Origin: Alnus glutinosa
Lineage: Eukaryota > Streptophyta > Magnoliopsida > Fagales > Betulaceae
Length of the DNA: 64,000 bases
Reading direction: 5' to 3'
Assembly (NCBI RefSeq): GCF_958979055.1
Contig: NC_084886.1
Coordinates: 8,765,154 to 8,829,153 of the forward strand
The notes under the pieces were generated by a model. It saw only the letters and a list, made by a program, of their open reading frames with translations. It ran no database searches and had not been told where the DNA came from. The position numbers and the translations under genes are program-made. This document shows, in pieces, positions 15,106-28,080 of the stretch; the stretch's first letter is position 1, and every line of letters begins with the position of its first letter.

Positions 15106-15616
15106 AAGATCTAACTTCCTACTCCTTGCTCTAACGACAGAGTCCCCATCAGTTGGAGATGGGATGAAATCAACTTCAATCTCCTTACTCTAGCAGGTGG
15201 AAATGGAATCAAAAACATTATTCTAAGAGATCGTTGATGATCATTTATCATTTCTTGCAAGAAAATTCTCGCTTCAAGTCTCCAAAACTGTTTGTATGGT
15301 GGAGTGAGTAAACTGAAGAGAAAACAGAAGTTAGGATTATAAAGATTAGAGGTAATCTTAAATTTTAACAAAACACACAAAACTTGTCATTTAAAAAACT
15401 CTTCACTCAATCTTAAATTTAACTTCAAGGCTTTCATGCTCTTCAAATACAAAGAGCCCAAAAGTTAAAATTATTTATTTTTTAATGTTCTTTCTTATTC
15501 ATACTTCTTCTTTCCTCTCAATTAAAGTATATTTTTAATGCAAAGAGTCCAAAAATTAGTTTCATCAATAAAATAGAATATTTAGTTAAATTAGAAAAAT
15601 ATTTATAAAGTTTAAT
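15106..15616. other. Spacer without recognised gene
   Basis: Short frames only. The first 100 bases may be the decayed end of the UTP18 copy. The rest is AT-rich, with the words AAAGAGCCCAAAA and AAAGAGTCCAAAA repeated near 15450 and 15540. Confidence 0.35.
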
Positions 15617-16073
15617 AAGAGCATTCACAATGAGCTCTTAAAATTTTCTCTAAATTTAACTCTAAAAAATTATTAAACTAGCCACTTTTCAAAATCACTA
15701 AATATAATTTTCTCTAAATATTTATCTACTTTAACTAAATATTATTTTTTATTAGTGAAACTAACTACCAAAATTTAATTTGTCTACCCAACTACAACTT
15801 CAATTCAAAACGTACCAAAAAATAATATTAAAAAGAAACATAGTTTTTTCCGTTTGGGCTCTTTACATTTAAAGATGAATTTCGACCAAATGTTATATTT
15901 AACATTGGCTAAAGAGCTCGTTATATGATTTTTTTTGTCAAATTTTAGAGTAAAGCCAAATGTAAAGAGCTCAATAGAAATTTTGAAAAGTGGATAGCTA
16001 AATCAATTAAATTATATTTTGAGTTAAATTTAAAAAAATTAAAAAATTAAAGAATTTAATGTGAATGTTCTTA
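15617..16073. mobile_element. AT-rich foldback MITE
   Basis: The left end TAAGAGCATTCACAATGAGCTCTT is mirrored, with a few mismatches, at the right end (TTTAATGTGAATGTTCTTA). Further inverted matches run inward, for example GCCACTTTTCAAAAT against ATTTTGAAAAGTGG, so the element could form a long hairpin. No coding capacity was seen. It ends about 160 bp before the start codon of the next gene, close to its promoter. Confidence 0.65.
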
Positions 16074-16087
16074 CATGGTGAGCCCAC

Positions 16088-16149
16088 CCACGTGTGAGAA
16101 GATTTTCTAATAAGGGGGCTCATGGGCCAGCAAGACTTTTAGGGTTTTA
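16088..16149 (+). promoter_or_regulatory. G-box, site II and telo-box cluster
   Basis: Within 62 bases there is CCACGTGTG (16088-16096, G-box-like), ATGGGCC (16122-16128, site II type) and TTTAGGGTTTTA (16138-16149, telo-box). In plants the site II plus telo-box pair typically marks promoters of translation, ribosome-biogenesis and mitochondrial genes, and it sits about 90 bp upstream of the start codon here. Confidence 0.6.
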
Positions 16150-16234
16150 TTTCTTCCCACGGTAGATGATCTAAACGAAGAACCGAACGTCGTTCCACTG
16201 CATTGTACAAACTCAGAGAGAGAGAGCGAGAGAA

Positions 16235-17839
16235 ATGGTGGGTGCCTTCTGGGGAACGAGAGTGATAGAGATAGTGAAGAAGCACGATTCGGGAGGTCTA
16301 GTGTGGAAGCGAATCAAGCTCACCCCTACTCGCAAAGCCAACGCCAAGAAGCGCCTTCTCCGCGTTTGGCAGGTCCTTACTCTGTCTCCCTCCCCAATTT
16401 CCTTAGGGTTTTTCTGTACAATGATTAGCTCCTAACACCCCCACCGTCCCCCCAATCAGGTTTTTAACAGTGTTACAATGTTGCTCGCATGTATCGAAGC
16501 TTTCCGAATAGTAAATGTTAGGACTTAGTGATAACGGGGAGGTTATTTGCCATTTTATTTCTCTCGCAGAATGTCATCACTGTGGATTCATGGATCCCTT
16601 ACTGTTAAAGATATATAGAATATGAAAATAAAAAAAAAAATTAAAAATGGCTTTCTATGCGGATTTTATGCTGTGGGTTTTGAGAATTTAGGTTATTTTC
16701 TAAGTTTAGTTCATGGATTAGTAGTGGAAGGCCATTTTATACGGGTTTAAACCCTGGAAACAGATATTAAAGACTCACAGTAGCATCTTAGGGAGAAAAA
16801 AAATAGTTTTGGTTTTCATAGTCAGTGCTTCAGTACTGTTGGGTTCTTGTTTCAAGCTCGGTGTGATTTAGGTTGGATCTCCCACATTAGTTTGCCAAGT
16901 TTCTGTAAGTGTGCTGTCACCCCAACATCACCTTAATGGAATCGGCACAAATTTCTATTTCTTAGCAATTTGATTTTAAGGCATTGGGAACTTAGCATCT
17001 GATGACCCTCATTGGAGAGGTAAGGGCGTACTAGATATGTTAACTTTGAATTTTGGCTATAGGCTCAAACATTCATGTACAAAAAACTCGTGTATGACAG
17101 TATGAGATCATTATAAATTGCTATATTGACTCCATAATTTCCCATAAATAGATTATGAACAAACTTCTCTATTTCCTTTCTACATGCCCTTCATGTGCAT
17201 TTATTGTCTGTGTAACACTTAATCATGGTGTCAATTTTTAGTTCAGTTGCATGTTGACTTTCTCATGAATCGCGGCAGTCGATTCAGTTGGAATGCTCTT
17301 TTGCCGTCAGACTTACTTTACTAGCTTTACCATTTACATGTTAAGTACAAGTCTTCTTCCATTTATAAGAACACATGTTATTGGGTGGTTCATATGAAGC
17401 CTTTACTTTTGAGTCAATGAGCTCTAGCTTAAATGACTCCTTCTCCCCCTATGACAACAGGATGGAGGGTAAAGTTACAGGGTTTAATTCACATTAAAAC
17501 AAATCTATTAAATCAGACTCAAGAGACTTACATAGCTTGCTTTGTTCTGTGTACCAACATATCTGTGGAGCATCCATGTTCATATTCCTTTGCGTTTCGT
17601 GATTGTATTTTGAAATTTGTATTCTAATTTATGTATTTTGAGATCACCTTCAAATCGATAATTCCTAAATCCTGCAAATGCCTTTAATCGCCTTCAATTT
17701 GCCAATGCTTGAAGTCCAATAAATGCTTTTTATCTTGCAGAATGAAGCTGTCCTTAGGGCATGCTCTGAACCAACTCCTTCGAAAACTTCAGGGACGGGT
17801 ACTGATGTAGCTGGTGATACAGACAGCAGGAGCAGCTGA
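16235..17839 (+). CDS. Conserved 78-residue plant protein, function unknown
   Basis: Two exons, 16235-16372 (46 codons, ending ...LLRVWQ before GTCCTTAC) and 17741-17839 (after TATCTTGCAG, starting NEAVLRACSE), join in phase 0. The product is basic in its first half (MVGAFWGTRVIEIVKKHD, then a KRIKLTPTRKANAKKRL-type stretch) and ends in a short Ser/Thr/Asp tail. It has no signal peptide or membrane span. I recall near-identical small proteins across plants, without a firm name. The basic RNA-binding-like composition and the site II/telo-box promoter suggest a ribosomal or mitoribosomal accessory role, but that is inference. The intron is 1.37 kb and shows nothing notable. Confidence 0.75.
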
Positions 17840-18610
17840 GTCAGTGGGCAATATGAGTAAGGAACATTTAGCGAACCTGAAAGGAATATTTTGATAATTA
17901 TTGGCCTCATAGTGCGATGTTTGTTTGATTTAAAATTTAGTTGGATATTGTAAACTGACCACTATTTTGGTCTTTCTACAATATAATTTTGTAACTGTTA
18001 TGTGTATCTTGTTAATGGAAGTTTTTTAGTAGCTTCTTAGTGGTTGGATTTAGTGCAAACTGTCTTCTTCTTTTGGGCTTGGCAAACTTTTTGATGAAAT
18101 TCAATGGGTCAATAAGAATATCTAGAACTTGATTGTTAGTGATGTGCAAAGAATTAATGCAGTATAAGCTTTTTGCTCTGGCTGCAAATTATGTGGAAAA
18201 AAAAAAATAATCCATAGGTCTGTGATAGGACCCTGCCCCCAATTACTATATGTGGCCTATGCAACATTCTCTAACTTCTCTGGGTACCACTTTTTTCTTT
18301 TTCCTTTTTTTTTGGAGCCCATTCTGATTACTTTCTAATTTGAAATTTTTTACCTCCCCCAAAATATACTCTTTGAATTGTTGTTCAAGCACAAACTAGA
18401 AGGATAGGAAATTTTAATGGTTTTTGAAGAATAATGCAGTTGGATAGATATGGCCATATGGGAATAGGAGATCTACCAAAAGAAAGGTTGAAAACTCCCT
18501 CCTACTCAACCTCTAATACCCATAAGGGTGTTCAAATACCTATTGATCTGACGATCCAACCCGACTTCAACCTGATTCCAACCTGATCGGTTGGCTTCCG
18601 ACTGGAGATG
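17840..18610. other. 3' flank and spacer
   Basis: This is the probable 3' UTR of the 78-residue-protein gene followed by AT-rich DNA. No gene was seen. Confidence 0.4.
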
Positions 18611-18613
18611 GAT

Positions 18614-18757
18614 CGATGATCGAGACGGTCTATGAATTCTTATGAAAGTTGGATCGAATTCAGCATAGGTATTGGAATTTAGTCACGATGATCGGGACGG
18701 TCTATGAATTCTTATGAAAGTTGGATCGAATTCGGCATAGGTATTGGAATTCCGACT
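18614..18757. repeat. 72-bp tandem duplication
   Basis: Two units (18614-18685, 18686-18757), each starting CGATGATCG and carrying GACGGTCTATGAATTCTTAT, are about 95 percent identical by eye. Flanking sequence repeats CCAACCCGACTT-like words, so the block probably belongs to a degraded repeat. No coding signal. Confidence 0.85.
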
Positions 18758-19108
18758 AAATTCCAACTTGACCCAACCTCCCTAAGTGTCTAAATAGAGT
18801 CCAATCCTTGTTTAATGTTTTGTCCAAATTGAGTTGATTTTGTCAAGTGTCTAACATGTAGTGGCTTACATGTCTAACAAAAAGCTATCACATTCAAAGT
18901 TCAATAGTAATTTATTTCAAATTTAATGGTGGGTTTTAATTTTTTATTTTTTAAAAAAGGTTGGCTCGCCACCACCCCAAACTCGTTTTTTGTTATTATT
19001 TTCAAAAAATTTGAATGATAAAGGTATAATAGTTTTTCATATCATTTTGGTTATTTATTAGGGGAAAAAGTGGCTAGCGATATTGGATTTAAAATATTTA
19101 TAAGCATA

Positions 19109-19645
19109 GGCCTCGTTTGGTTCGCAGAATAAACCCCTGGAATTGAATGACTATTCCTGCGGAATAGTCATTCTTTTATTTGGTAGGGGTCTATTCCTTA
19201 GAATAGGTATTCCAATGGGAATACCTATTCCTTTACGAAGAGGAATACATATTCCTCTAAAAAATGAGAGGAATGGCTATTCCTTGAGGTAAATGCAATA
19301 TTTTTCGGAAAAAAAAAAAAAAAAAAATCAGAAAAGCATAAAATCAAACCCTTCACTGGCTGGCCGACCACCCAGTATATGGAGCCGGGGGTGGTTGTGG
19401 CCACCCATGGGTTTTCTTCTTCTTCTTTTTTGTTTTTTGTTTTTTTTTTTAATAATTTGATTTTCTTTTTAATTTTTTTTAAAAAAATATAAGGTTTTTT
19501 TAATAATTTTAATTGAATTCCAATTAAAATATGTGTTCTTACCAAACTAAAGATTAGGAATAGCCATTCCATTCCGCCACATTTTATTCAGGAATAACTA
19601 TTTCTTTTCCTAATGGAATAGTCATTCCGCAAACCAAACGAGGCC
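19109..19645. mobile_element. Harbinger-type MITE with GGCCACC module
   Basis: The TIRs GGCCTCGTTTGGTTCGCAGAAT and GCAAACCAAACGAGGCC bound 537 bp. Subterminal AT-rich inverted sequence contains GGAATAGTCATTC and GGAATACCTATTCC repeats. Flanks are ATA and TTA, near the expected TWA duplication but not identical. The core (19350-19415) carries GGCTGGCCGACCACCC and GTGGTTGTGGCCACCC, a module also seen in other repeats of the window. No transposase. Confidence 0.75.
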
Positions 19646-19699
19646 TTAGGTATTAGATTAGCCAAAAAAAAAAACACTCAACAATAAATTCCTTTAATT

Positions 19700-20990
19700 T
19701 TTATTTTTTTATTCATTTTTTTCTTCTCTCCTCTCTTGTCATCTCCGTCCTATCTCTCTCAAAACCCACCACAAGTAGAGTGAGAGAACCCGAGAGAGAG
19801 AGAGAGAGAGAGAGATCGAGAGAGAGCTTGAGGGAGAGAGATCGAATCAAAGAGAGAGCTTGAGATGCAAAGAGACTCGTGGGTCCGATTTCCGGTGGCC
19901 TAAGAAGAGACACGGTGAGAAAAAAGTCCGATCTCCGATGGGTTATGCTGGGTCAACGCTATCGAAGTTGAGGGCGCGATTCTGGTGGCTTGAGGTGCGA
20001 ACTTCCGGTGTAACAAGAGGAAATTTCCGGTGGAATTCCGAACATTTCGAACTGTGAAATTTCCGGTGACCTTGAAGCTTGGGGCTTTGCCGAGGTTGAA
20101 ATTTTTTATTTTGATTGGGTTTGAGCTTAGCTTTGACGAGGTGGAAACAATGAAGGATGAGGAAGGTGAAAGGAGAGAGGAGAGACATAAGATGGTTTTT
20201 TTTATTTATTTAAAATATTAGGTTAGAAATCTATGGTAACCATGTAAATATACATGATTACTGTAGATTTTCAAAGAGATTATGTAAATTTAGGGTGTCG
20301 GATGGAATTTTTTTTTTAATGTTCTTTTACCAAAATTTTCCTAAATATAAGGAGGAGGGTTCTTAATATTTTTCCAATAAATAATTTTTTTTTTTAAAGT
20401 TTTCCAATAAATAAATTTAGTTCTCGAGTTCGTGTCTTTTAAGGAAGCATGCGCTTTTACACGCAACTTCTCACATGAATCACATGAGGTGCTCACTCGT
20501 GAACCTTTTCTAACATTTTTCCCTTGGTTACCCCAACACGAAGAGCAATTTAGTTGAAGTTAAATTTAGAGATGTTTTAAATTGTGAATGCTAAAACATT
20601 CTCGAAGTTAAATACATAAAGACAAATTACGGTTTGGTTTACTTTTCTAAAACATTTCTTTCAATAGAAGAAAAAAATATATTGAACCCACCGAGAAAAC
20701 TGGCCGCGGCTAACAAAAGTTAACTCGGGGGGAGCAAAGATACTAGGACTTCCCTGCATAACACTAGTGTAGGAATGACTAGAGAAAAAAAGAAAATGAC
20801 AATTTCAGGATAACAAAGAGAACATTAAACACCGAATAAAATATATAGTCCAGGTACCCAAGCCAACGCATAATTCACTGCGTTACAGTGTCCAAAAGCG
20901 CTGTAATCAATTGCTTCAAGTCAAAAACATAACTAATAAATATTATATAAAATACTCTCCCGTTTAACTAAAACTGAGGACCAAAGAAAA
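19700..20990. other. Spacer with GA repeat
   Basis: A (GA)n microsatellite at about 19794-19860 is followed by a short Arg/Trp-rich frame (19860-20057) that I do not recognise. Beyond 20220 the DNA is AT-rich, and 20600-21000 probably includes the 3' UTR of the nucleolin gene on the minus strand. No gene was supported. Confidence 0.35.
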
Positions 20991-21011
20991 ATATTACTTC
21001 AAAATTTGTCT

Positions 21012-24000
21012 TTACTCATCACCATCATCGAACTTTGTCTTCTTCCCTGCATCATCAATACAGATACATTTGGATTCATAAGAAATATGCAAAACTACTA
21101 TATTTGCGCTGATACACTTCATGCTGGACCACAAGATTCCAGACTATTAAGTTGAGCAACGAAAAATTAAGACAGGTAAAATAATAAGATCAGAGAAATG
21201 TGTACCAGCTGGAGCAAAGCTTGGCCTATTAGGCGTTCCACGCCCTCCCCTAAAACTGCCACCTCGGCCGCCACCACCACCACTAAAACGGCCACCTCGG
21301 CCACCACGGCCTCCACGGTCACCACGACCTCCATGCCTTCCACTGAACCGACCACCGCCATCTCTACCACCACTCCACCCACCACCTCTACCACTGCCTC
21401 CACCATCACGTGGTTTTGCCTCTTCCACCGTCAAGTATTCACCTCCAAGTTCAGATCCGTTAAGTTCTAAAGCAGTGCCCAAATTATCACCATTGCTGAA
21501 GTCTATGTAAGCAAACCTGCAATTGCTCTCATTCTTTAGACCAAGCTAAAAGACCAATTCCAGCAGTTCACAATTGCATCACACAATATAAAATTACAAG
21601 GTTTATGAAAATACCATCCAAATGTGAAGTTTTCAGGAATTCTCCTAAAGACTTCTAAGAAGAATAAACTTCAGGGAGACTAATCTTTAATGAAACTTTA
21701 GATAACAAAACAAAGAAATGCAACAGCCAAAAAACTGATTCCTTCATAAGAGAAACCAAATGACCAAAATGTCCTCAATAATTTAAGAGCAGCCAACTTG
21801 ATAGGTGGATTAATGTAGTTTGATGATGGCCAACGAGTGCTAGTCAAATGGCATCTTTTCCTGTAAGAATAGGCAACTTACCAATAAAAAAATTGTGCCT
21901 TGATTATGTGAAAACCACTACTGCAGCAAATAAAACTAATAGATAATTTATTACGGAAAAACAAGATGAAGCTAATATAACGAAACAGTGTAGAATGAAC
22001 CCATGGTGACCTAATCGAAAATTTACAGTGACGTATATAATCTACTTGATCGCTAATTTACACACAAGAAAAAGAGAAGCAATTGGCAATCGCTTAAAAA
22101 ATAACATGAAACATCATATGTAGGCCAAAAGAGAGAGGAGACAAATTTTCATGTCGAAATCTAACTAATGCCCAGTTCATCTGATCTTTTTAAAGCAAAT
22201 GAAAAAAAATAAAAGATAGAAAAGGGAAAAGTACAAACCCCTTAACTTCACCAGTATCATAATCTTTTGGAACAGACAGCCTTGTAATCTCTCCACAAGA
22301 ACCAAAATGCTGTTCCAGGGCACCCCTGATCTGTAAAATGGAACCGTGTTGCATTTTAATTTAGACTACGCCTGATAAAATGCACTTGTATAGAAAATAT
22401 ATTCTAAAACTACAGTCAAGGTGCCAACACAACAGTACCTCATCCACCCCAAGAGACTTATCAAAACCTCGCACATAAGCAGTATAGGTCTGGCCTCTTC
22501 CTCCCTTTTGGAATGAGTCGTTGGTCTCTTTGCTACAGTTATTTGACAGCAGGGGAGAAGGCATAATGAATTTCATTAAATATCCGAATTAGAACAACTC
22601 ATACACTGATGGAAAAGATCAAAAATACCTGCTGTTTGGGGTATATGCCCCCCTTTCTCGAGCAAAATCAAGTTTCACAGCACGACCGAGCAAATCATGA
22701 CCGTTCAACTTAATAGCCTGCGATCAGAAATAATTATTAGCGAGCATAATAGAGAAAATGACAGAAAAAACACCATGAATAAGCAGCAGCAGCAGCATTA
22801 TACATTCCTACGTCCATTTGTGCAAAAAAGACAGTAGCTTCATAAAGATTTAAAAAAAAATGTGAGAATGAAACTGCACTCTAGGTGCATCAACAATATG
22901 AAACAATGGAGGAAAAAATTTGCATCAGTTGATCTTCAGTGACCAAGTACCAGAGATGTTAGCTTTCTGGTTTCAAAACTAGAACTAGAAACTTATCTTC
23001 AAGTGACATTGGGAAATGCAGGTCAATGTTTCAGATACCATTCAATGCATACAGCCAGAGAGAATCACCAGAAACCACATCTTCAAAGGAAAAGGCGCTC
23101 CTCTTATATCTTGATGCCATCAAAGCAGACAAGAATAAAGTAGAACAAAGCAATCACTTTAATCCAAGCTGGCAAATTTTTAAGAAGCTCATAAAAAGAG
23201 AGGCCTACTGGGCTATGCCTCGGCTTTTCAAACACTCATGGCTTGGAAACCAGAATGTGATTATGATGGCCAGTCGAAAGGTCAACAATGGGGGTGACAT
23301 TGGTGGAGTGGGTATTTGGCTATTCAGCAGTTTATATCTATATAGTATTGGAGTTACTATTTTGCACTCGTCTACAAACAGAGATATATAGCTTTTGACA
23401 AAGTGAAATTGGTGACGATGCTAAAATCCACATGAAGGTGGTGATCTTCACCTAGAACTACTCAGGATAGGATACCTGGTCAATTACATATTTTACCCAG
23501 CTAAAAAAAGCTGAACTAGAAGTAAAAACAATATGAACTGAGGAACTGATAGGCCAACCAAAGGCTTGTGAAAATTGAGGGAACCACATATTGCAGCAGT
23601 GAATCAAGTGTTACAAGTAGGAACATGATATAGACACAAATCCAAAAAAAATACAGTTTTTTACAGTAATCAAAAACCATTAGAACTTTTACAAATTCCA
23701 TCGCCCCTACAATAATTTCAACTAGACAACAGTACCAAAAGCTTACCTTCTGAGCTGCTTCTGCTGTGGCGAATTCAACGTGTCCAAAGCCCTTGAACCT
23801 CCCATCAGTATCAGAGGCGAAACGAACGTCAACAACTTCACCAGCATCTTTAAAGAAATTATCTCTGCATAAAGATACATTAATCAGATGCAAAACACCT
23901 AAAAAATCTTTTAGATTTCAAGAAAAATATGCTTACACATCGGCTCGCTCAACACTGAACGACAGGTTGCCAACAAACAGGGTCTTAGATGTAGTTTGAC

Positions 24001-27000
24001 CTTGAGGAGTAACAGGAGTTTGAGGCTGCACAAAATGACAAGAAGATCACCACAAAATAATGGGAAACTGATAATGCAATTAAAAAAGACACAATGGCCA
24101 ATTTCAGTCTTCTTTTCTGATTTTGAATCATTCTGTCTAGTCTTTGTTGACAGAGCATCTACCATTTCTACATCAGAACCCTGTTCTCAAAAGTTAAAGA
24201 GCTTGAGCATTCATAAGCACCAAAGCTATAAATTGTGTTATAGAGCTAGGCATTTAGGCATTTGATTTACTTATTTGGATGATGATGATGGGGATGACCC
24301 TAACCAACTGATTAACTAAAAATTAAAGCAAAGCATCCCAAGCCATTAGAGTGAAGCTGTAATATTTGACAAAGAAGGACACAGGATACCTGCCCAAAAA
24401 GCCCAAAGCTGTTTTCTATCAAACCAGATTCAACTTAAATTAAGATGTTCAACCAAAACATGAATAGAAGCACACAAGTGGAGAATCAGTAACTTTACAC
24501 TTTTCATTGGAGTCTTGGGGTTTTCTTCCTCACTCTCTTCATCAGATTCATCTGTATCTTCCTCAGACGACTCCTCAACCCCATTACCTTTCTTTGAATC
24601 TTGAGCAGGCTGCAGGCATCCAAACAAGCAACGTGACAACAGTAAGAACCATGCCAAACTAACGAAAATTTGTAAAACATTTTTATAATCCTGGCAATCT
24701 CTAAACTTCACCTTTGTGATTTGTTTTCCTGCGGGTTTGTCATCATCTTCAGAATCACTCTCCTCATCCTCTGAACTATCACTTTCATCTTGAGCAGGTT
24801 TTACACTTGTTTTTCCACCAATTGAAGGAACCTTAGGCTGCAGCACAAAAAATCAGAGAATGAGATCAACACAAACCCTACAAAGGCCAACAACAGAGTG
24901 GACAAGATGAAACACAGAATGACCAATCCCACAAGACAAATGATGAATAGATGTATATAACACGTATTCAGAAGTATATATTTTTCTAAAAATTTACAGG
25001 GTTAATATGCAAAGTCAATTAAAGATCTTTTTTCTTTGCATCTCATTTTTAGTACATTTGCCCCTCCTTCCATACCTTACTCCAATCAATCATGAAATTA
25101 TTAGAGCATAATCAACATAATCAAAACAACAATCCCAAATAATTGCAGCTCAATGTAGAAATAACTCACATCAGCATCTTCATCAGAGTCACTCTCAGAA
25201 CTCTCACTCTCATCCATCTTTTTTGATGGTTCAACTTTTTTAGCAGTAGGGGCAGCACCTTTTATTGAGTCCTGTACAAGACAGACGTTAGAAGTCCAGT
25301 AATCAGACTAGAAGGACGCAGATACAAACAAATCACACCATTTGCCTCATCAATATCCAAAGGAGCAGAGAGACAATGCTTAAATTGAATAAGTTCAAAT
25401 AAATTCCTTGACTCCACTAATATACAACAATAACAGCAATTTAGGGATAACAAAATCACAAAAGATACACAGGAACTTAAATTAGTTAAGGAAAATGAGA
25501 ATTTAGGGGAGGGGGAAGAGCTAAACAGAAATAAGGCAGCTCAACACCTAATCATCACTCTTTATTTAAAGGGCAGATTTCCATTGTTTTTCCAGAAGCT
25601 TCGGAAGGTCTTGTGGTTTTTCCATTAACAAAGATTTTGTTTAAACTTTGATAAAGTTGTTAGTAAAATATATAATTTGGATATATCGAAGGGAAATCTT
25701 TGCTGGAGTTCCATATATACGTGAAGCGTGGAATCAAACGTAACAAAATTCACATCCAAGAAAAAAAGAAAACCAATATAGTTGGTATCCCCATACTTCT
25801 TCCTCGTCTGACTCTGTATCATCTGAATCTGAGCTATCACTAGAGTCCTCTTCCTTCTTCAGAGCAGATAACGGACCATTCTTAGCAGCAGCAGGAGGCA
25901 ACTTTTTTGATAATGCAGTTACCTTAGTCTTTGGAACCTAAAAAAAAACATTTAGAAAAAAAAAAAAAACACCTAGATATTTGGGCAGAGGTCTAATAGC
26001 CAAGAATTTTTTTTCTAAAAAAAAAATTTAGAAAAAAAAAACACCTAGAAGCCCTTAAAATAACTTGTATACTCACTTCATCTTCAGAATCTGTATCTGA
26101 AGAATCTGAGCTACTGGCCTCCTTGTCTTTCTTAGGAGGGGCAGAACCAGTACCATTTTTAGCCACAACTGCCTGTTTTTTTGAAGCAGGCTCCTGAGAG
26201 AAAATATGACATAATAATTCAGTGACATTGTCCATTTGGCATGTTCAAAATAATGTCACCACAGAAACCAAAATGATAACCAGAATAAAAACCTTGTTTA
26301 TAACAATATCCTTGACGCAAGCAAGGAAATTGGACAAGAGCATAATAGAAAATAAACAAAATAGAAATATAGTTCAACATATTACTCACATCGGAAGATT
26401 CATCACTAGAATCATCATCTGAAGATTCAGAACTAGACACTTTCACTGGAGGCTTCGTAGCAACCACTCCCTTCTTGGTTTTTATTTTAACCTGATTGAC
26501 AAAAATTGCATATTTATTAACCAGCCCAACAGAGTCCCATAAGTAAAACTCAGGGTCATAAATAGCATGAAACCAAAGACTGAAGTAGTTAACCTCTTCT
26601 TCAGATTCAGATGAATCATCTGAACTACTGGTTTCCACTTTCTTCTTCTTTTGGGTCTTCACTTCAATTTTCTGCTTCACAACAGTCTGCTCTAAACCAT
26701 TATCTTTTTTCTGCCTCTTCGCACTCACTTGCTTCTCTATCTCATCCACAGCTTCTCTCTTGCCTTCAACAGGATAAAAAAACCCAGAATGTCACAACCT
26801 CATTACAAAACAAAACAAGAACTGAGCATATAAAATCTCGAAAACTAAATACACCAAAAGCTTCACTAATACTTAAGGCAGGACTACTTTCAGCCACACA
26901 AACTTATCAAACCAAAACACAATTAGGTCACAGTTCAACATCAAACCATTAATATTTCAAACAAAACGTTCGATATTAATACAATTTTATGTCCTCAAGG

Positions 27001-27402
27001 TAAACATAAAATCTCAGGAAGAAATTTCGTTCAATAGGAGCCAAAGAACATAAAAGCTTGGACCATTGTCAGATTAATAACACCAAAACATCAACATAAG
27101 CTTCTCTAAACCAAACTCCCAAAAAACGAAATCAAATATCAAAACACATACCCAAGTAACCAGGACACAAAAACAAAAAACAAAACAAAGTTGAATGAAA
27201 AACTCGTACCTTTCTTGGCAGACTTGGACAGTTGGACTACAGCAGGAGCTGCGTCAACCTACAAAAAGAAAACAACAAACAAATTACAACATAATCAGAT
27301 AAAACCAAACACGCAAACTTTTGAAAGAGATTTTGCAGAAATCAAAAAACAAAGCCGAAGGAAACGTACTTTGGGAGTCGACTTCTTGCTTGACTTGCCC
27401 AT
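21012..27402 (-). CDS. NUCL1: Nucleolin (two RRM domains and GAR tail)
   Basis: Sixteen minus-strand exons join in frame: 27402-27370, 27258-27210, 26763-26594, 26491-26390, 26193-26077, 25937-25797, 25271-25170, 24837-24712, 24609-24499, 24025-23937, 23864-23747, 22717-22629, 22532-22439, 22330-22239, 21516-21206 and 21046-21012, giving 592 residues starting MGKSSKKSTPK. Residues 12-317 are alternating Lys-rich and acidic Ser/Asp/Glu runs. RRM1 (about 332-405) has LFVGNL and KGFGHVEF; RRM2 (about 429-503) has AYVRGF and KGFAYIDF. A Gly/Arg-rich GAR domain (about 516-575) and GKKTKFDDGDE end the protein. This is the full plant nucleolin architecture; the protein acts in the nucleolus in rDNA chromatin and pre-rRNA processing. 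Telo-box-like AAACCCTA elements lie upstream. The symbol is by family (Arabidopsis NUCL1/NUCL2 type); orthology was not tested. Confidence 0.95.
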
Positions 27403-27473
27403 TTGAAGGACGGGAATTGCAAAGAAATCTAAGGGAAAAAAGAAAGAGATTAAGGAAAACGATTGAGGAGCTT

Positions 27474-27592
27474 GCAAAACCCTAGTTCTTGGTTTGTAGG
27501 GTTTTGGGGGAAGCGGTAGATGAAAGCAAGTATCGCAGCTGTATTTATATGTGGTTGTTCGGTTGTTTGAGCGGGGTTAGGGTTTGCGCATG
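27474..27592 (-). promoter_or_regulatory. Nucleolin promoter: TATA box and telo-boxes
   Basis: On the minus strand, TATAAATA (27549-27542) lies about 140 bp upstream of the ATG. AAACCCTA-type telo-boxes occur at about 27476-27485, 27506-27514 and 27578-27588. This telo-box cluster is expected for a ribosome-biogenesis gene. Confidence 0.6.
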
Positions 27593-27711
27593 GCCGCGAG
27601 TGTAGTAGAAGTTTTCACTCGCTATGTATGCGCATTCGCCGCGCGTTTTGAGTGCTTTCATCTGCACCGTCCACTGCGTATTAGATGGGACGCCCCAGTC
27701 ACATTGAATTA

Positions 27712-27867
27712 GGATCCTCTTCAAGGTTGTAAGTAAGAGTATTTTAGTAATTTTACATTGGTAATTTCACACAATATAAAATTATCAAAATACCCTTAGT
27801 TACAATCAATTGGCTCCTCTCCAGTTGAACTGGCTCCTCTCCAGTTGAACCCAACTAAAGAGAATCC
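27712..27867. mobile_element. Short GGATCCTCT-type MITE, copy 1
   Basis: The ends GGATCCTCTTCAAGG and AGAGAATCC are imperfectly inverted. Inside is an exact 20-bp tandem duplication, TGGCTCCTCTCCAGTTGAAC, at 27811-27830 and 27831-27850. Related elements lie at 46801-46945 and 49884-50002. It sits about 310 bp upstream of the nucleolin start codon. Confidence 0.65.
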
Positions 27868-28080
27868 AAGTCCAGTCACATTATGTGTTCATTACGCCTC
27901 GTTCCTTTTAATTGTGATAAAGATCATCCTTCAAATTATTAAAAAGTTATTAATGTTCCATGAGGGACAACAACTAATCTTTAAAAAATTTAATAAGATA
28001 AAAATATCTCTAAAAATTCAACCGAAAAAGACCTTTAAAAATAAAATAAAATAAAATAAAAGCTAAATAAAACAAGATGT

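Noticed and set aside
21198..21470. 90-codon Thr/Ser-rich plus-strand ORF
   Set aside because: It is the antisense shadow of the nucleolin Gly/Arg-rich exon; GGN/CGN codons read backwards give the Thr/Ser bias.
23026..23391. 121-codon plus-strand ORF
   Set aside because: It lies antisense within a nucleolin intron, has no recognisable domain, and shows no splice or promoter support.
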